A stretch of DNA of 64,000 nucleotides from Hemibagrus wyckioides (Eukaryota > Chordata > Actinopteri > Siluriformes > Bagridae): NCBI RefSeq assembly GCF_019097595.1, contig NC_080712.1, positions 20,233,646 through 20,297,645 of the forward strand, given 5' to 3'. This document shows positions 12,153 to 24,591 of this stretch, piece by piece. Below the pieces are notes generated by a model. The model made no database searches, was not told where the DNA came from, and was given only the letters and a program-made list of their open reading frames with translations. The translations under genes and the position numbers were made by a program. Numbering within the stretch: the stretch's first letter is position 1; every line of letters starts with the position of its first letter.

Positions 12153-15100
12153 TTTCCCTGAATAAGGAGAATCTGCATCTAAGCTTTAATCATTTCCAAT
12201 TAAGCACATCTCCTGACATCCTCCACTGGCTAGAACGATGTGCTTTCACTCCCAGTCCCGCCTCCCCAAAAATAACACTTTCTGGAAACTTCTTTTTTCT
12301 GCAAGCTTGTATTCCTATAAAATGCCAGCTAGTTGACAATCAAACTGAGAATTGCTTTGATGACTAACTTGTTGTGATGAAAAACGCTCAATTTCCTTGC
12401 GGCGCCTGACAAGGATGTGATTTGGATCAATTCAACACCACTTTTGCATTGCAGGCATCAAATTAGCATCGTCTCTTGTTGTCCTTTCTTCCTGAACGTC
12501 AGGACTCTCTTTGCAATGTCAATCAAAATTCTTTCACCTTTGATATGTGGAAGAGAGGAGTGTAAATTGTTTTTATTAAAGCTGTCAGGAGTTAAGATGA
12601 GAGTGATCATGCCCGACAGCGTGTTGTCATCTCCCACAGACGACCATAATGAGAAGCCTACTTATGAATGTCCTCTGCCCTCCTGTTTGTCAACGGGAAC
12701 ACAGTCCAAACTGCCTTGCCACTTACTGCAAATTGTGTCAGACTGTGCCAAAAACCTGGGAGTGAATACAATGTCAGCGACAACCCAGAAGAGGAACAGT
12801 GATGGTTTGACAGAAGAAGCCCATTCAGGTTGAGCTTTAGGATCATTCCTCACAGGTTCCCTTGGTGACCTTGAGAGGAGCTGCACCTCAGTGCTGAACG
12901 GTCTCAGTGACAGCACCGGTCAATCGATCTCAGCTTTGTGCTGTCTGAACAGCCATCAGTCGACACCCTGGAGGAGTGCAGAGAGGTTTTCCATCCTCAG
13001 CAGCCAGGCTGAGGGCGACAGCTGTCAGAGGCGGTTGTGCCAGTAACTCCACAGTCACAGTGGTTTCTACACACAGCCTCACATCACTTACATTATCTGA
13101 TCCTGCACTCCAAAAAACTGGGGTAAATGTAAACCAGTTTGTGTCATTTCTGAATACCCCATGCTGGGTGAATATATTAAGCTGATTTAATTTCTGATTT
13201 TAATTTCAGCACACTCTGTTATGTGAAGTTTCCAACACGCTGGCTTGCTTAAATTAGCCAAGGACTACTTGGTTATGTCCCAGATACTGATCATTTTCTT
13301 AACATGAATTCTGAGATGTTCAGCTTGTAACAAACATGCTAAAATTCTATACAAATCCAAATTCTATTTCTCACATACACAATTATACACAGTGTGACAT
13401 GTGGTGAACTGCCTTGCTGTAATTACTGACCATTTTGATCAAGATAGATTAGAAGGTTTGCTTTTATTTTTCTGTAAAATAGCTGCTTTTGCTTGCTAAT
13501 CCTATTGGCTAAGTTTGCCTTAACCAAATGTAAGTCATGAGTGTGGCCTGGCACATAGTGAACAGTTGACAGTTTAACTACATATAGTACTAAAAACTAT
13601 AGAGGTTCCCGATCTGAAATATTTGAACTGTTTTGTTTGTATTTCAACCATATGATACAGCGTTTTTAAGTCTGGTTTCCTGCAAAAATGCAGAAACCTA
13701 ATGGTCATTTTGACAAAATGCATAGGCACATCAACCTGATGAAAACCTGCCATTCATTATACAGGTTTAGACACCTTTAAGGTTTTAGGTAACAAGGGTT
13801 TTAAACATCTTCATGTATGTATATTAAACTTACCCAACCTGGATAACTTAGGCTAAATTAAAACACTGAAATGATATGTTTGAGGTTTTCTTTCAAAGTT
13901 GAGGATTGAATGAAAATTATAGAAAGAAAAACCTTTCTAGAATTTAGTCATGACTCCCACACATTTATTAGGACCAACTTCCAATTGTTTAATCCGATAA
14001 GAAATGGATTTTCATGTCCAAGTTTGTCCCTTGCCCATGATTTGAAAATTATTTGTGTTTTGTTAAACAATGAGTTGCCAATGTGTTGTTAACTACGTCA
14101 ATTTTGACGTGGTATGAAGCCATGCAGCAAAATGACCAAGTATCTGGATTACTATATAACTAAACAACTAAGCATTTTCACTTGTGTGAAATAAATCCTA
14201 AATAAATAAAGTGAAATAGATCTACTTAATAGTCACCAATAACTTTGTGTGCCAATACGACAATCCTCACAATTACTTTAATTCATCATACCATTAATAA
14301 ACAAAGAGACATCAGATGTCAGCTCAGGCATCAGAAGTATGCAATGTGCTGCCAAGTCACTCAAGTAAACAATTGTCTGTGGATTAAACCAGCATCACAC
14401 CACAATGGCACAATAGGTCTTTAATGGTTAATAAGGCCATGGTTGTCCCAGTCTTACAGAGGCAGCTTAATCTGGCTGGGTCAGATGAGATGCTTTCATA
14501 ATCAGTCTCTGTCACTCGCCACATCCATTATCTTGTCTGCGAGTGTCCTGGATGGCCCAGTGGAATTCCCAGGGATGAGCAGTGCTTTCTTACTCTAATC
14601 AGAACTCACAAGGGTCCTTTGATCCACTGGTCTCCTCTCTACAGTACACTTCATCACCTTTATTTTCTGCCATAATTGCATGTGAAAGATTCCTTCTTTG
14701 ATAATTCCTGTGTGCCAATCAGGCAAGAGCGAGAAGAGGAGAAGAGGCGTGTGTAGAGTCTGATCGGAAAGAAAGGAAGCTCCTGTGCCTGCATCAGACA
14801 AGCGCGTTCCTCACAGATATGACATATCTATCATCCCCACACAGGATATGAACCATGCTGTTGACTTAATGCAGAGCGAAGAGCGCAAGAGAGAGGAAAG
14901 AGCGGGGGAGAGCATGAGTGTGACAGAAGTGAGAGGAGACAGGAGATGGACTATCCAGGAGCTATGAGTGAAAATTATGTGGGATACAGCAATTATTTTA
15001 GCTGATATCTCATGATTACAGGTAGCATCCTTAGTTTCTGTCTTGTAGCACATTGTGCACAGTCAGGTGTATCTGTCTGCCATCACCTGCTGACAGAGCC

Positions 15101-15552
15101 ACATGCTTTTCAATTACCAGCCCGTACCCATGCTCTCAGCACTGCTCACTGACTAATAAACAATTAATTGTGTAGAGGGAGAGTCTGCTAAAGACGCAAA
15201 CACAGCCTCTTCACAACACATCTCCCCTGTGACTGACTGCTACTCGAGACCAAACCTCTAACAGTTTGCTTGTTCTCGATCAGTACTCGACCTTGTAATC
15301 TAGACAGCTGGGCTCCATGGCAGCTTAAGCTAGTGAAAATTTTACACCATACTAAAGGGAGCTCACAGTCGTAGAGATAGCAGATAAACACAATGTAGAG
15401 ATAAGAATCTAGAACTGAAGAGCTGATTGTGAATAGTAGTTGTGGTGGAGCATAGTGTAACTAGCATGGCTTTTAATGAGTAACCTTAATGGATTAATCT
15501 AGACATGCCAACAGCATCACCATCTTTATAAAGGATGACTTATATGGCCTAT

Positions 15553-15687
15553 GGCTGGTGCTAGCACAGCAGTGAAGACATTAGACTTCTAATTGGAAGG
15601 TCACCAGAAGCCAATGATGGGGCCTTAAGCAAGGCCCTTAACTCTCAACTGAACTGCTCAGTTGTATAAATTAGATAAATGTAAGTG
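15553..15687 (+). mobile_element. degenerate tRNA-derived SINE fragment, plus orientation
   Basis: The A-box-like part (ctagcacagcagtg) is followed by a diverged B-box region and then the family body cttaagcaaggcccttaact, ctcagttgtataa and gataaatgtaagt. The segment after that is absent, so the copy is truncated at the 3' side. An AATC array lies 50 bp downstream. Confidence 0.65.
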
Positions 15688-15737
15688 TGGGTGTCATAAT
15701 GCCAATTAAACGTAGAGCGACAATTTAGCTTATCTCC

Positions 15738-15758
15738 AAATCAATCAATCAATCAATC
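15738..15758. repeat. (AATC)5 array
   Basis: Five tetranucleotide units about 50 bp after the SINE fragment. Confidence 0.93.
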
Positions 15759-17989
15759 ACACCATGTGGCAGCATTTGCAAACTGCAGGTACCCAAAAAC
15801 GACAGAGCAAGGACTGACTTTTCCCAAAAGAAATCTCTGACAATATGTGACAATATTTTATAAAAGGAAATATCATTTAAACCACCTAGTTTGATCTATG
15901 TTCTTACTGATGGTTTATATTTCACTGCATTTGTGAAGTCTGCAGTAAAAAGATTCGTTTTTGGATTAAGAACCAGTGACTGGTGTGTTTGTCATAACGC
16001 AACTTACATTAGCAATGTAAGAAATAATACATGATACAAGTCAAAGTGGTTACATGCATGTATGTGTATGTTAGGGTGGTGTGAAATTTTAACAGGTTAT
16101 AGCAGGATTTAATTCTGCTTGTGTTATAGTAATGATAAACCTTTGTTCACTCATTCTCGCCTTTATCTCTAACTGTCTATCTTAAAAAGCACAAATATCT
16201 CTGTAAAAGCATCTCTGTCCTGACGACTTTCTTGTGTCTCCAGGGCAGAGAAATGCTGAAACTGGAAACTTACTATTACAAAATAATTAGACCCAAAAAT
16301 TTCTTCTAGAAAACCATCACTGATTACATGTTGGTGTTTTTTCTTTTTGGTTAAATCTGTTTATTATTAGACTATTATGTGTCCATTATACGAGCTCCTG
16401 TTTATTAGCTGTTGCTATAGAAACAGCAACATATTAGAACCAATGCATTTACGTATACCAGTCATATTACAGCCAGTCTGAGCCATGCAGTTATACAAAA
16501 TAAAGCACACCTTATTACCAATCAGATTCGAGAATGTATATATTTATTGACCTCCCACTATTTTGACCATGTTTTCCACAGTTGGTAGTTTTTGTATTGA
16601 AAATTCAACTTAGCAGTGATGTATGGAAATGTATAAAGTCTGTAAAGCAGATTTTAAGAACTCCCGGCATACGTAAAGTGAGTTACAGCTATTTTTCAAG
16701 AGCTAATAATTAAATATCACCTCTTCAAATGTGACCAAAGAGTTGGCATGTTGTAGAACCTAGAAACATCTGCTGGTGTCCTATATATGGAAAGATAGCC
16801 ACACTCTGCTAACTTGATAACAGGTTTTCTTCAGGCAGTTTTTTTAATTATGATAAACCAGTCATATACATGCAGAGGATGAGATTCAAAATGTTTCAGA
16901 GCTAGTGCTGAGGTTAGCAAAGTTAGCTAAAGCATGTGCTCTTCACATCAGTTCATAAGTCATGGTGATGTTAAGAAAGCCTTAAACTAGCATTTCATAC
17001 GTGATTTATGTGAGTGATACTCAGTAGCTCATAAGCTTTATTAGACCTCCTGGAAGAGATGATTAAAAGGTCCCCAGATATGAAACTGACAAAAAATGAC
17101 AAGAAAAAGAAAAGGCAATCGCAGATGCTAAAACAAAATGACAACAGGAAATGTACATGCAATATCAAGACAGAAGTGATCCAAAAAAAGCAAAGCATCA
17201 CAAACAAGTAAGGTCAGTACAGCAAAATACACATCGCATGTCAAGTAACGCAAACTGAATAATGCACAAATATGGTAGCAAACAGCAGTAAAGTTAAATA
17301 AGTATCTATCTATCAGATATTGACACTGACACATGCACAGATATAACACACTGCTGTCAAATTTCCTAACTAACCCACTCACTTGTGCTGAATGATGAAG
17401 CTGATATATGGAGGAGTGTATTGTTGATTAGTTAAATTTGTAAAACAGCAGGCTACACATGAGCTCCCTATTACATGTAGTATATGTAAAAGTCAGTATT
17501 CAAGCTAATTAAATAAATTCAGGGTGCTGAAGAGAAAATCCAAAATGGCTTCCTACTGGCTATGTAGCCCACAAGGACTAACAACATGAACTGACAATTA
17601 TTTTAACATAGCAGCTGGATTTGCCAAATCTTTACCAGGTTTGTTAAGAGGAAACACACATGTGCCAGAGCAGCAGAGTAATATGAAAAAAAAAAAAACT
17701 TTCTGTTTTTTGGAGTTACTGGAGCCAAAGACCACACTTTACACCATTTGTGTTAAATTTGAAGAGTGGTTTCAAATGGGAAACATCATCTTATTAATCC
17801 ATTTTGGGTTAGGTTTCTCATCAGTCAAGTGGAGAAGAGCGTGATTCAGGATTGGAACTAACTGTCTGGGAGCATTGCCAAGATGGCCATCAAGTGGACA
17901 GACTTTATTTTATGGACTTTGACATCGTGCCATCATCCACATACAGAGAAGAAAAACTCCACAAACTGAAAGACAACAAAGATACACTG
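15759..17989. other. non-coding stretch
   Basis: Contains the dispersed repeat at 16372-16545, otherwise AT-rich unique-looking sequence. No exon recognised. Confidence 0.55.
16372..16545 (+). mobile_element. dispersed fish repeat, probably MITE-like
   Basis: Contains gttgctatagaaacagcaac, a 6-bp stem hairpin, followed by tattagaaccaatgca, cagtcatattacagccag, gagccatgcagttatac and ccaatcagattcgagaat. This series is familiar to me from repeated intergenic sequence in catfish and relatives. Ends and family are not defined. Confidence 0.45.
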
Positions 17990-18420
17990 TCATGCCCTCT
18001 CTCTCTTCCCCATCATGGCCAATTAGCACTCGTAGACAAAGTAATAGCACGGATGGGAAATGGCTGCCGTCCTAATACCTAATGGTAAAATTAGAACATG
18101 CGTAGATCTTACAACATTCAATAGCAGCATAAAAAACCGCATGTACTACCGGTGGTGGATGACACTCTGGCACAACTAGAAGGTACAGCAGTGTTTCACA
18201 AATTAGACATGACATCAGGATTTTGGCAGATACTATACGTGAAGAGTCAGTGCCTCTGACAACCTTCATTACACTTTTCAACAGGTGTGCTTGAGGCATC
18301 TTCTTTTTGGATTTTCTTCAGCTCCAGAACACTTTCAGCTGAGGATTTCCCAGATCTTTGCAGACACAGGAGGCATGCAGACAACATTCTAGGGTTTGGA
18401 AAGTTCTCCAGAAGTTTGAA
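17990..18420 (+). mobile_element. degenerate Ty3/gypsy-like reverse transcriptase relic
   Basis: Plus-strand translation in shifting frames shows ordered reverse-transcriptase motifs: IPNGKIRTCVDL (about 18067-18102), then LPVVDDTLAQLEG (about 18149-18187), KLDMTSGFWQI (about 18205-18237), and SSRTLSAEDF with FADTGG-like remnants. The catalytic block reads HADNIL at 18374-18391 where active elements have an aspartate pair before I/L, so the active site is lost. Frameshifts and stops break every block. Flanking open frames at 17852-18082 and 18287-18568 are fragments of this relic. No long terminal repeats, integrase or RNase H were recognised nearby. It is an inactive retrotransposon fragment. 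Confidence 0.72.
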
Positions 18421-19443
18421 AATGCAGACTCACATTCAATGGCAAATGAAATTCACTGTCAAAAGAGTGAAACCAACACTGCTGAAAATCATCCTCACCT
18501 GCTCCGAGGTTCCTGAAATACTGATATCTCCTGCAGGTTGCTTTATTGCAGTTTGCAGAGGATTCTGATAATAAAACAGCTTAAGATAATGGTTTTATCA
18601 TATCACAAGTAGCCCTCAGGGTAGTGCACATTGTGATTAATGATCAAAAATTAAGACTGTCAGAAAACTATGCTGGCTTAAGCATCAACACAGCTGGTTC
18701 GTGGTGTCATCTGAGTTCATAATATGCAAATCAATAAAATACAGCAGTTCCAGTTCCTCTGCAGACATACCAATATAGTTCCTCTAGTTTAGCCAAAACT
18801 TCAAGCCAATAAAAGAGGAGAATCAACCAATCTTAAAACAGAGAGAATCAGGACGTCTCTAGTCTCAGCCTCCAAAAACTATGAAGTGTCTGATACTTGT
18901 ATAATTTTTGGGTTATATGTTTCAAAATATACAGGAATAGATCTACAGGAAAAGTTCAGTGACTGGTCATATATGATATCTGTCAAATGGCCCTTTTCTC
19001 TTAAAGTAGGCCATTCTTTGCCACATTTACTAACAAAATGCAGTAAACTTTTTAGCAAAGGCTTTGTGAGACTAGGACGACTCAAACCGCAGGAAAAGTC
19101 CCCAAGTATGCTTTACATCCAAAATTCCTTCACTGTGGAGAGACCCAGGACCTTTAAAAAAGAAGCAATGCCCACTTTATTGTTCAGTCTGACCACAGTG
19201 GAACAATGACCAAGTCTATAAGGATTCTTAATCATCCTCAAAGCCTGGACTTATGAGCAAACAAAACAAGGCTGGACTTAGAAACAAACAAAATAACTAT
19301 AGCAGGATGACCTGTTGTCATGCCCGGTGCAGAATACATTCCTTCAGCAGATTCAGCAAGTTTAGGAAGTGCACAGGGCTGTTTATATAACAGTGCTCTT
19401 TAATAAGTATGATGTGAAGAAAAAAAAAAAATGAAATGCTTTT
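18421..19443. other. probable mobile-element debris
   Basis: Lies between the reverse transcriptase relic and a SINE. The 107-codon plus-strand frame at 18886-19209 and its minus-strand partner have no family I can name. Position suggests further retrotransposon debris, but no motif shows it. Confidence 0.3.
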
Positions 19444-19605
19444 CATTTATGGCATTTGGCAGATGCCCTTATCCAGAGCAACCTCTAATTTTTTTTTAAT
19501 ATAACTGAGCAATTGAGGGTTAAGACCTTTGGTGGTTCTGGGATTTGAACTCATAATGTTCCAATCAGTAGTCCCACACCTTAACCACTGAGTTACCAAC
19601 CCCCA
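19444..19605 (-). mobile_element. near full-length tRNA-derived SINE, minus orientation
   Basis: On the minus strand: tRNA-like head with A box near AACTCAGTGG and B box GAGTTCAAATCCC. Then come the body (cttaaccctcaattgctcag), a T/A-rich joint, and the 3' tail ctctggataagggc followed by tctgccaaatgccat. This tail is very common in teleost genomes and is shared with LINE ends. It is the most complete copy of this family in the window. Confidence 0.78.
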
Positions 19606-19684
19606 TTTTAAAGTCGCTGTTGATTTATAATTATATTTAGATAATACGACATGCCTTTGCCTTGCGATATGTTATGCCTTGCAT

Positions 19685-20160
19685 TAGTATGCAAGAAGCA
19701 TGGTGGTGGTAGCATTATGTTAAGCGTTAGCTTTGTCCTCTTAGTTGGTTCTCTGTAAAATGCCTGCTTGTCTGTTGAGTGAATTTTGGTGGACAGCCCT
19801 GTCTGATACTTTTCTAGAACCGTCTGCAGTGCCTTGTTGTTTTTATTTGGCTGATTCTTTAGGTATGTTCTTTATCAAACTCTGGAGCTTTTCAGAAGCA
19901 GGTATATTTATACTGAGATCACATGACACTTTAATTGTACACAGTTGGACTCATTCAAGCAATAATGTGACCTCTGGTGGTACTGACTGCTGTTCTGAAT
20001 TGCACCAGAACTAATTTAGTGCAATTCAATGCAGGTGAATACTTATGCAATCTCGACTTTTACCTTTTGTTATATGTAAATGATTTTGCAAGCTAGATTA
20101 TTTTCTCCCCAAATTCTTCCAAACATAGTCACAATAAAGACTGTTTCAGTTCAGGTTGTA
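19685..20160 (+). mobile_element. degenerate DNA-transposon-like repeat
   Basis: Contains phrases I recognise from a widespread fish repeat: agcatggtggtggtagcatt near the start, then tatttatactgagatcacat, attgcaccagaactaattta and aggtgaatacttatgcaa. These occur in the right order in old cut-and-paste-type elements. No open transposase frame or clear terminal inverted repeats are visible. The 89-codon open frame at 19745-20014 is a by-product. Family assignment is uncertain. Confidence 0.5.
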
Positions 20161-21590
20161 GCACTGCAGAATGGAGAAAAGTTCAGTTATGTATAAGGAT
20201 TAATTACAGAAATGATTAAAAAAGAGTGCAAAGGAAATGATCACATCTTCAACTCACAATATTTGGACTGTACAGGCAATAAAGTAAAATAAAATAATTC
20301 GAAATTGGTTGTGAATGGTAGCTGTGTGCTTCCAGACTGGTTGATTATTCCACAAATCAAACACAGGCCTCAAGATTAAATGGAACAAAATGTCAAAGAG
20401 AGCTTTTGTTTTTATGGGAAAAAAATACTTAACCAATTAACCCCGTACACTGTACAAAAGCACACTGTTTACATTCATGTAAAAACTTTACCATCATCAG
20501 ACACTGTCCCAACATATTTCCAAAAGAGTCAAGCATGGGACTGATTCTCCCTTTCATACACAACAGAATAGGAAAATCCCCTCATTCTGAAATCGTCTCT
20601 CACTTCCGGCTAGCTTTTTGAGATGTGCCAGAGCTAGCGAGAGATAAATGAAGCCTGTAGTACTGAAAGGAAGCAGATCTTTACCATGGCACTATTTACT
20701 GACATTAAGAATGATAATATCTATCAGCAGGCTGTCAAAGCCCCAAGTGGGCTGTGCAGAGAACAAAGCGCTCCACTGTCTCTCTTTTCAGACGCTTACA
20801 AGGAGATGTTGATGTACCTGCTATTCAGGTGCAAATAATGTCATCGCCTGCACCAGGATCAGGGCTTTTAACTGCGCCGTGGCGATGAGTAACTGGTGCC
20901 CTCGCCTCCTCCACGCCTCCTCCTCGCCGCCGAGGCAGCTAACAAGCCCGCAATCAGCGTGCTGCTTAATGAGTGAACATGTGATCACTGTGCTCTTGAG
21001 CTCTTGCCATAAGGGTCTGAGCTAACAGTTTGGCTGCTAGCAAAAGATGAACAAAACACAAGGCAGAGATGGGAGGCATGTGTATAATTACTGTTGGCCA
21101 TCTTTCAAGCCGCCCTCCTCTCACGAGAGAGATGTGTGACAATATATGACAAGAAAGCAAACACGCTTCCCCAGCAGAATAATAGAAGCCATCAGTAGTG
21201 TACCAGACACACCTGTCTGGCTCTGAAAACAATGCCACGCTGCCTATTTATTAGGTGCCAGAAAAGTTTATGTTTGTACTGTGACAGTGACAGAAACTTG
21301 ATCCCTTTCATTATTTGGGGATCTCAAGCTTAGGGAAGAGGGAGGGGGGAAAAAGTCTGACTCTTATTTTTTTTTTGTCCCAGCTCACAGTGAGTTCTCT
21401 TTCTTCCTGATAGCTGTCTGCCATGGTGTCAGAAGACAAATAACAAAGACTGTCATTCTGCACAGGGGAGATTCTGCTCATGTTCCCCAGCAGTCCTCCC
21501 CGCAGCAGTCCGGTTTCCGTCTCAAGGTTATCAGGACGCCCCAATAATCCACACCGTACTCCTAAAACATTAGATTACCCTGAGACGCAA
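20161..21590. other. non-coding stretch
   Basis: AT-rich first half. From about 20580 it is more complex and GC-richer, with a CpG-containing block at about 20870-20950. No exon recognised. Confidence 0.5.
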
Positions 21591-22270
21591 AATATGTCGG
21601 AGTTTGATAAGTCAAGCTAAAGTCTGATTGACAGGTAGGCTGTTTCCTAAATGATGTTGTGAATTTATTTTGACACCATTGGCAGCTTGAGAGGCGACAA
21701 TACAATCTGAGACTGTCTAGTGTAAAATTACAACTGTCAGACAGATCAAGTGCTAATTACGAGCATGCATGCGTCTATTTTGAGGCATGATCCATTTACA
21801 TATCTGAACCAACTCGTTCTTACTTTTACCTGTCAACAACAAACTGAGAAACCAGCGCCTAATGTCATCAGGCTCAAATGAAACATAACGCCATCTATCA
21901 TCTACCTTAGAGCACAGCAGCATGTCTGCTCGTGAGACAGTAGACTGTGGAGGAACACAAAAACAGGACGTGGTTTGCTGGGATCCTGAGAGGGGGAGGA
22001 AAAATGGGTCAGGTGGCTCAGTGCTGTTTCACGGCCTTTCTCTCAGTCTGCCTGTCAGTCTGCTGGCTGACGGAACAGCACCGACTGTCATTTTAACAGT
22101 TAATAATTAGGCTTCCTCCCGCCACCAAACTGGGTGCCACCATGATAAAAGCCAATGGCGCGGTGGCTCTGACGTTATAAATAGTCTGAAGGGATGATTA
22201 ATGAGGGCGACCAGTGAGCTAAAGCAGCAATCTCAGCTCAGACAATGACCGTCCGCCCAGCCGCCTTGAA
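21591..22270. promoter_or_regulatory. candidate conserved non-coding element with PBX-MEIS site
   Basis: Repeat-free, complex sequence containing an exact TGATTGACAG at 21625-21634, a CTAATTACGAGC homeodomain-type site near 21752, and a GATTAATGAG site near 22195. The combination resembles hindbrain or limb-type developmental enhancers. It is a candidate only. Confidence 0.33.
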
Positions 22271-23231
22271 AAACAAGACAAGCTCTGTTCAGGATTATAA
22301 TTGAGGAAAAGTAGCAAAATGTTTCGTAAATTAATAAATAAACGCTAACTGACAGCTTATGAAAACTTTATTTAACCCCCCATCGCTCTGCAAGCGTTAC
22401 CATTCTGACACATTCAGCTGAGAGGAGGAGGTCAGGGCTTGTCTTCAAATGTACACAGCATAAGCAGTGCGTTTGTCAGTAACACCGCTCAGAGATGTGT
22501 GAGAAACTGAGTGAGAGCCAGATAATACCCAGCACCCCCACCAACCCCCTGGCCCCACACACCCCCCCGGGCATCATCAGAGCCAAAAGTTTCTCCTCGC
22601 AGGGGCATGCCAAATCCTGCCTTGCTTTTTAAGAGTGCTTTTGCAGCTAAACAAACAGAGGCTGAGGCAGTGGTAAATGGCGCAGCAGGGAGCCCTCCCT
22701 CGGCCTGGGAGCACCACACTCACATCATCCAGCGCTTCACATGAGCTATGTGTGTTTTTCTTTCCCTAACAAAACAAGTAAACAATGTTTATTCTCTTCG
22801 AAATGTAACCTTAAGACACTGTGAGAAAAATTATTCAAAACATCAGTATAGTAAAGCGTGATGTTCCGTTTTTAATCCATCTGTTGCAGTGCAGCTGCAG
22901 CATTTCCCTCATGCTGGTGTCATCCTGCATTCCTCTCTAGCCTGTTTCTTGGTGACTGAAGGATGAAGACAGGGGCTATCTGGTGATAATGATAGGGAAT
23001 GCTTTGATTGGTGATGCTGTGTCTGGGCATTGAGCGCAAACATCGTCCACTTTCATAGCTGATGTCGTCTTTAATGTTAGCTTTTCTCTATTGTAACTCG
23101 CATACATTCAAAACATGTCACAAAACAGTCACAGTGCCACTGAACGACAAAGCAGCCAAACATCTGTGCTTTCCCAACATGGCCAACCTGCTAAGAATTA
23201 TCTGAAATATTTTCATGTGTCCCTCGTTCTT

Positions 23232-23238
<7 letters not shown>

Positions 23239-23262
<24 letters not shown>
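23239..23262. repeat. (CT)n microsatellite
   Basis: About 12 CT units. It gives the leucine-serine runs in two plus-strand open frames at 23115-23532. Confidence 0.95.
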
Positions 23263-23872
23263 GTAACCCACAACCACCATGTTTCCATTTCATCTGCCTT
23301 TTACTTAGCCTCCACTTTTCCCCTGCTCTCTCTTTCTGTCTCTTTCCCTCTTTCAGCCATCAACTGTACTCCTTTTAATGCCACTGACAGGGGGTTATTT
23401 GCACCCATATATGTTTTCGCTCCAATTATACCATGGCAGCAGTGTGCTGCCAAACATTTCGGCATTGTGCTGATGGTCACCTCTTTGAGGAGTCCTTCCT
23501 GCCGCTCTGCACTATATTTTTCCTCTTTTTAGATTCTCCCAGAGAGGACTCTGTCATTTGGCTGTCCTTGGTCCAAAGTGTTATTTAACACCTGACAGCA
23601 GCAGCAACCACCATCAACACAACATCACTTCTGGAATTATTTCCTGTGGGGACCTATTCTTAAGTTCGTCCTTTGGATATGAGAGAAAGCCTATATGGAA
23701 CAACGAGCTCTGACAGATATGCTGCACTAGCAGTCAAACAGCCACACCTTTTCTCCCTCCAAGAAATCCATGTACTTTTCAAAAATATTAAACGAGTGAA
23801 CACATTTCTAACAGTTTTTGGGCATAGGACAAAATAGTCAGCTAAAAATTACAACAAATGTTTTCAGGTACA

Positions 23873-23877
<5 letters not shown>

Positions 23878-23928
<51 letters not shown>

Positions 23929-23930
23929 CT
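23878..23930. repeat. (CT)n microsatellite with GTCT units
   Basis: CT units interrupted by three GTCT units. Confidence 0.95.
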
Positions 23931-24314
23931 AGGTAGGACCTAAAGAAAATTTCCTAAAGAATAATCTCAAAAACAAAGGAATTTAGGCAACTAAGTAATT
24001 CACCACTGCTCTGTGTTGTTTCACATCAATCAACTATTTTTTTTAATGTGAATATGCATGCATCAAACTGGTGATTAGTCTTGGAAATCAGGAACAGTTT
24101 TTGTCTGGCAAATAAAATGTCCTCCAGCCAAAACATAATAGTCAGGACATATCCAACTCAAGTGATTACAGATTACTGACATGAAACAATGTAAATTCCA
24201 AAACCAGGCAATTTCAGCCACACAATGAAGGAGGATTAACAAAAAAAAAAGCCAGAGAGAATGTCAGATTTTAGACTTCTAGACATAATTTCCATGTAAT
24301 GTTTTATCAGTATT

Positions 24315-24591
24315 AGAGTATGATCAGTCTGGGGTACTGGTGGCTCAGTGGTAGGTTTCTTGCCATGCGGAAGGCCCGGGTTCGATTCCTAGCCAGTGCC
24401 CAAACCCCAGCCACTGGATGCAGTGCCAGTCCCAAGCCCGGATAAAATGGGAGGGTCGCGTCAGGAAGGGCATCCGGTGTTAAACCTGTGCCAAGTTGTT
24501 GTGTGGACCGGTTGGTCTGCTATGGTGACCCCTCACACACGTAGGGAGCAGCCGAAAGATCAAAGACAATAACAAGAGTATGATCAGTCTG
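24315..24591 (+). mobile_element. tRNA-derived SINE with 17-bp target-site duplication
   Basis: A 243-bp element lies between exact direct repeats agagtatgatcagtctg at 24315-24331 and 24575-24591. The 5' part is tRNA-like, with an A box (TGGCTCAGTGG, 24341-24351) and a B box (GGTTCGATTCC, 24379-24389) for internal RNA polymerase III transcription. The 3' part contains cgtcaggaagggcatccgg and ends in ggagcagccgaaag plus an A-rich tail. That sequence is familiar from fish SINE and RTE-type LINE ends, so mobilisation by a partner LINE is likely. Intact promoter boxes and an undegraded duplication suggest a fairly recent insertion. Confidence 0.88.

Larger units (their letters stand above)
10059..15552. 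other. non-coding stretch
   Basis: Several CT/CA tracts, otherwise unremarkable AT-rich sequence. The 138-codon open frame at 12417-12833 and the partly overlapping minus frames have no recognisable domain, and I see no flanking splice signals that would make them exons. Confidence 0.6.
22271..24314. other. non-coding stretch
   Basis: CT tracts and a G-quadruplex-like C-rich block at 22533-22568. No exon recognised. Confidence 0.55.

Noticed and set aside
12002..12833. Two plus-strand frames of 121 and 138 codons
   Set aside because: The first crosses a CT/CA microsatellite; the second has no domain, no exon-like boundaries and ordinary intronic composition.
24332..24403. Possible tRNA gene
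   Set aside because: A and B boxes are present, but the element continues into a SINE body and is flanked by a target-site duplication.
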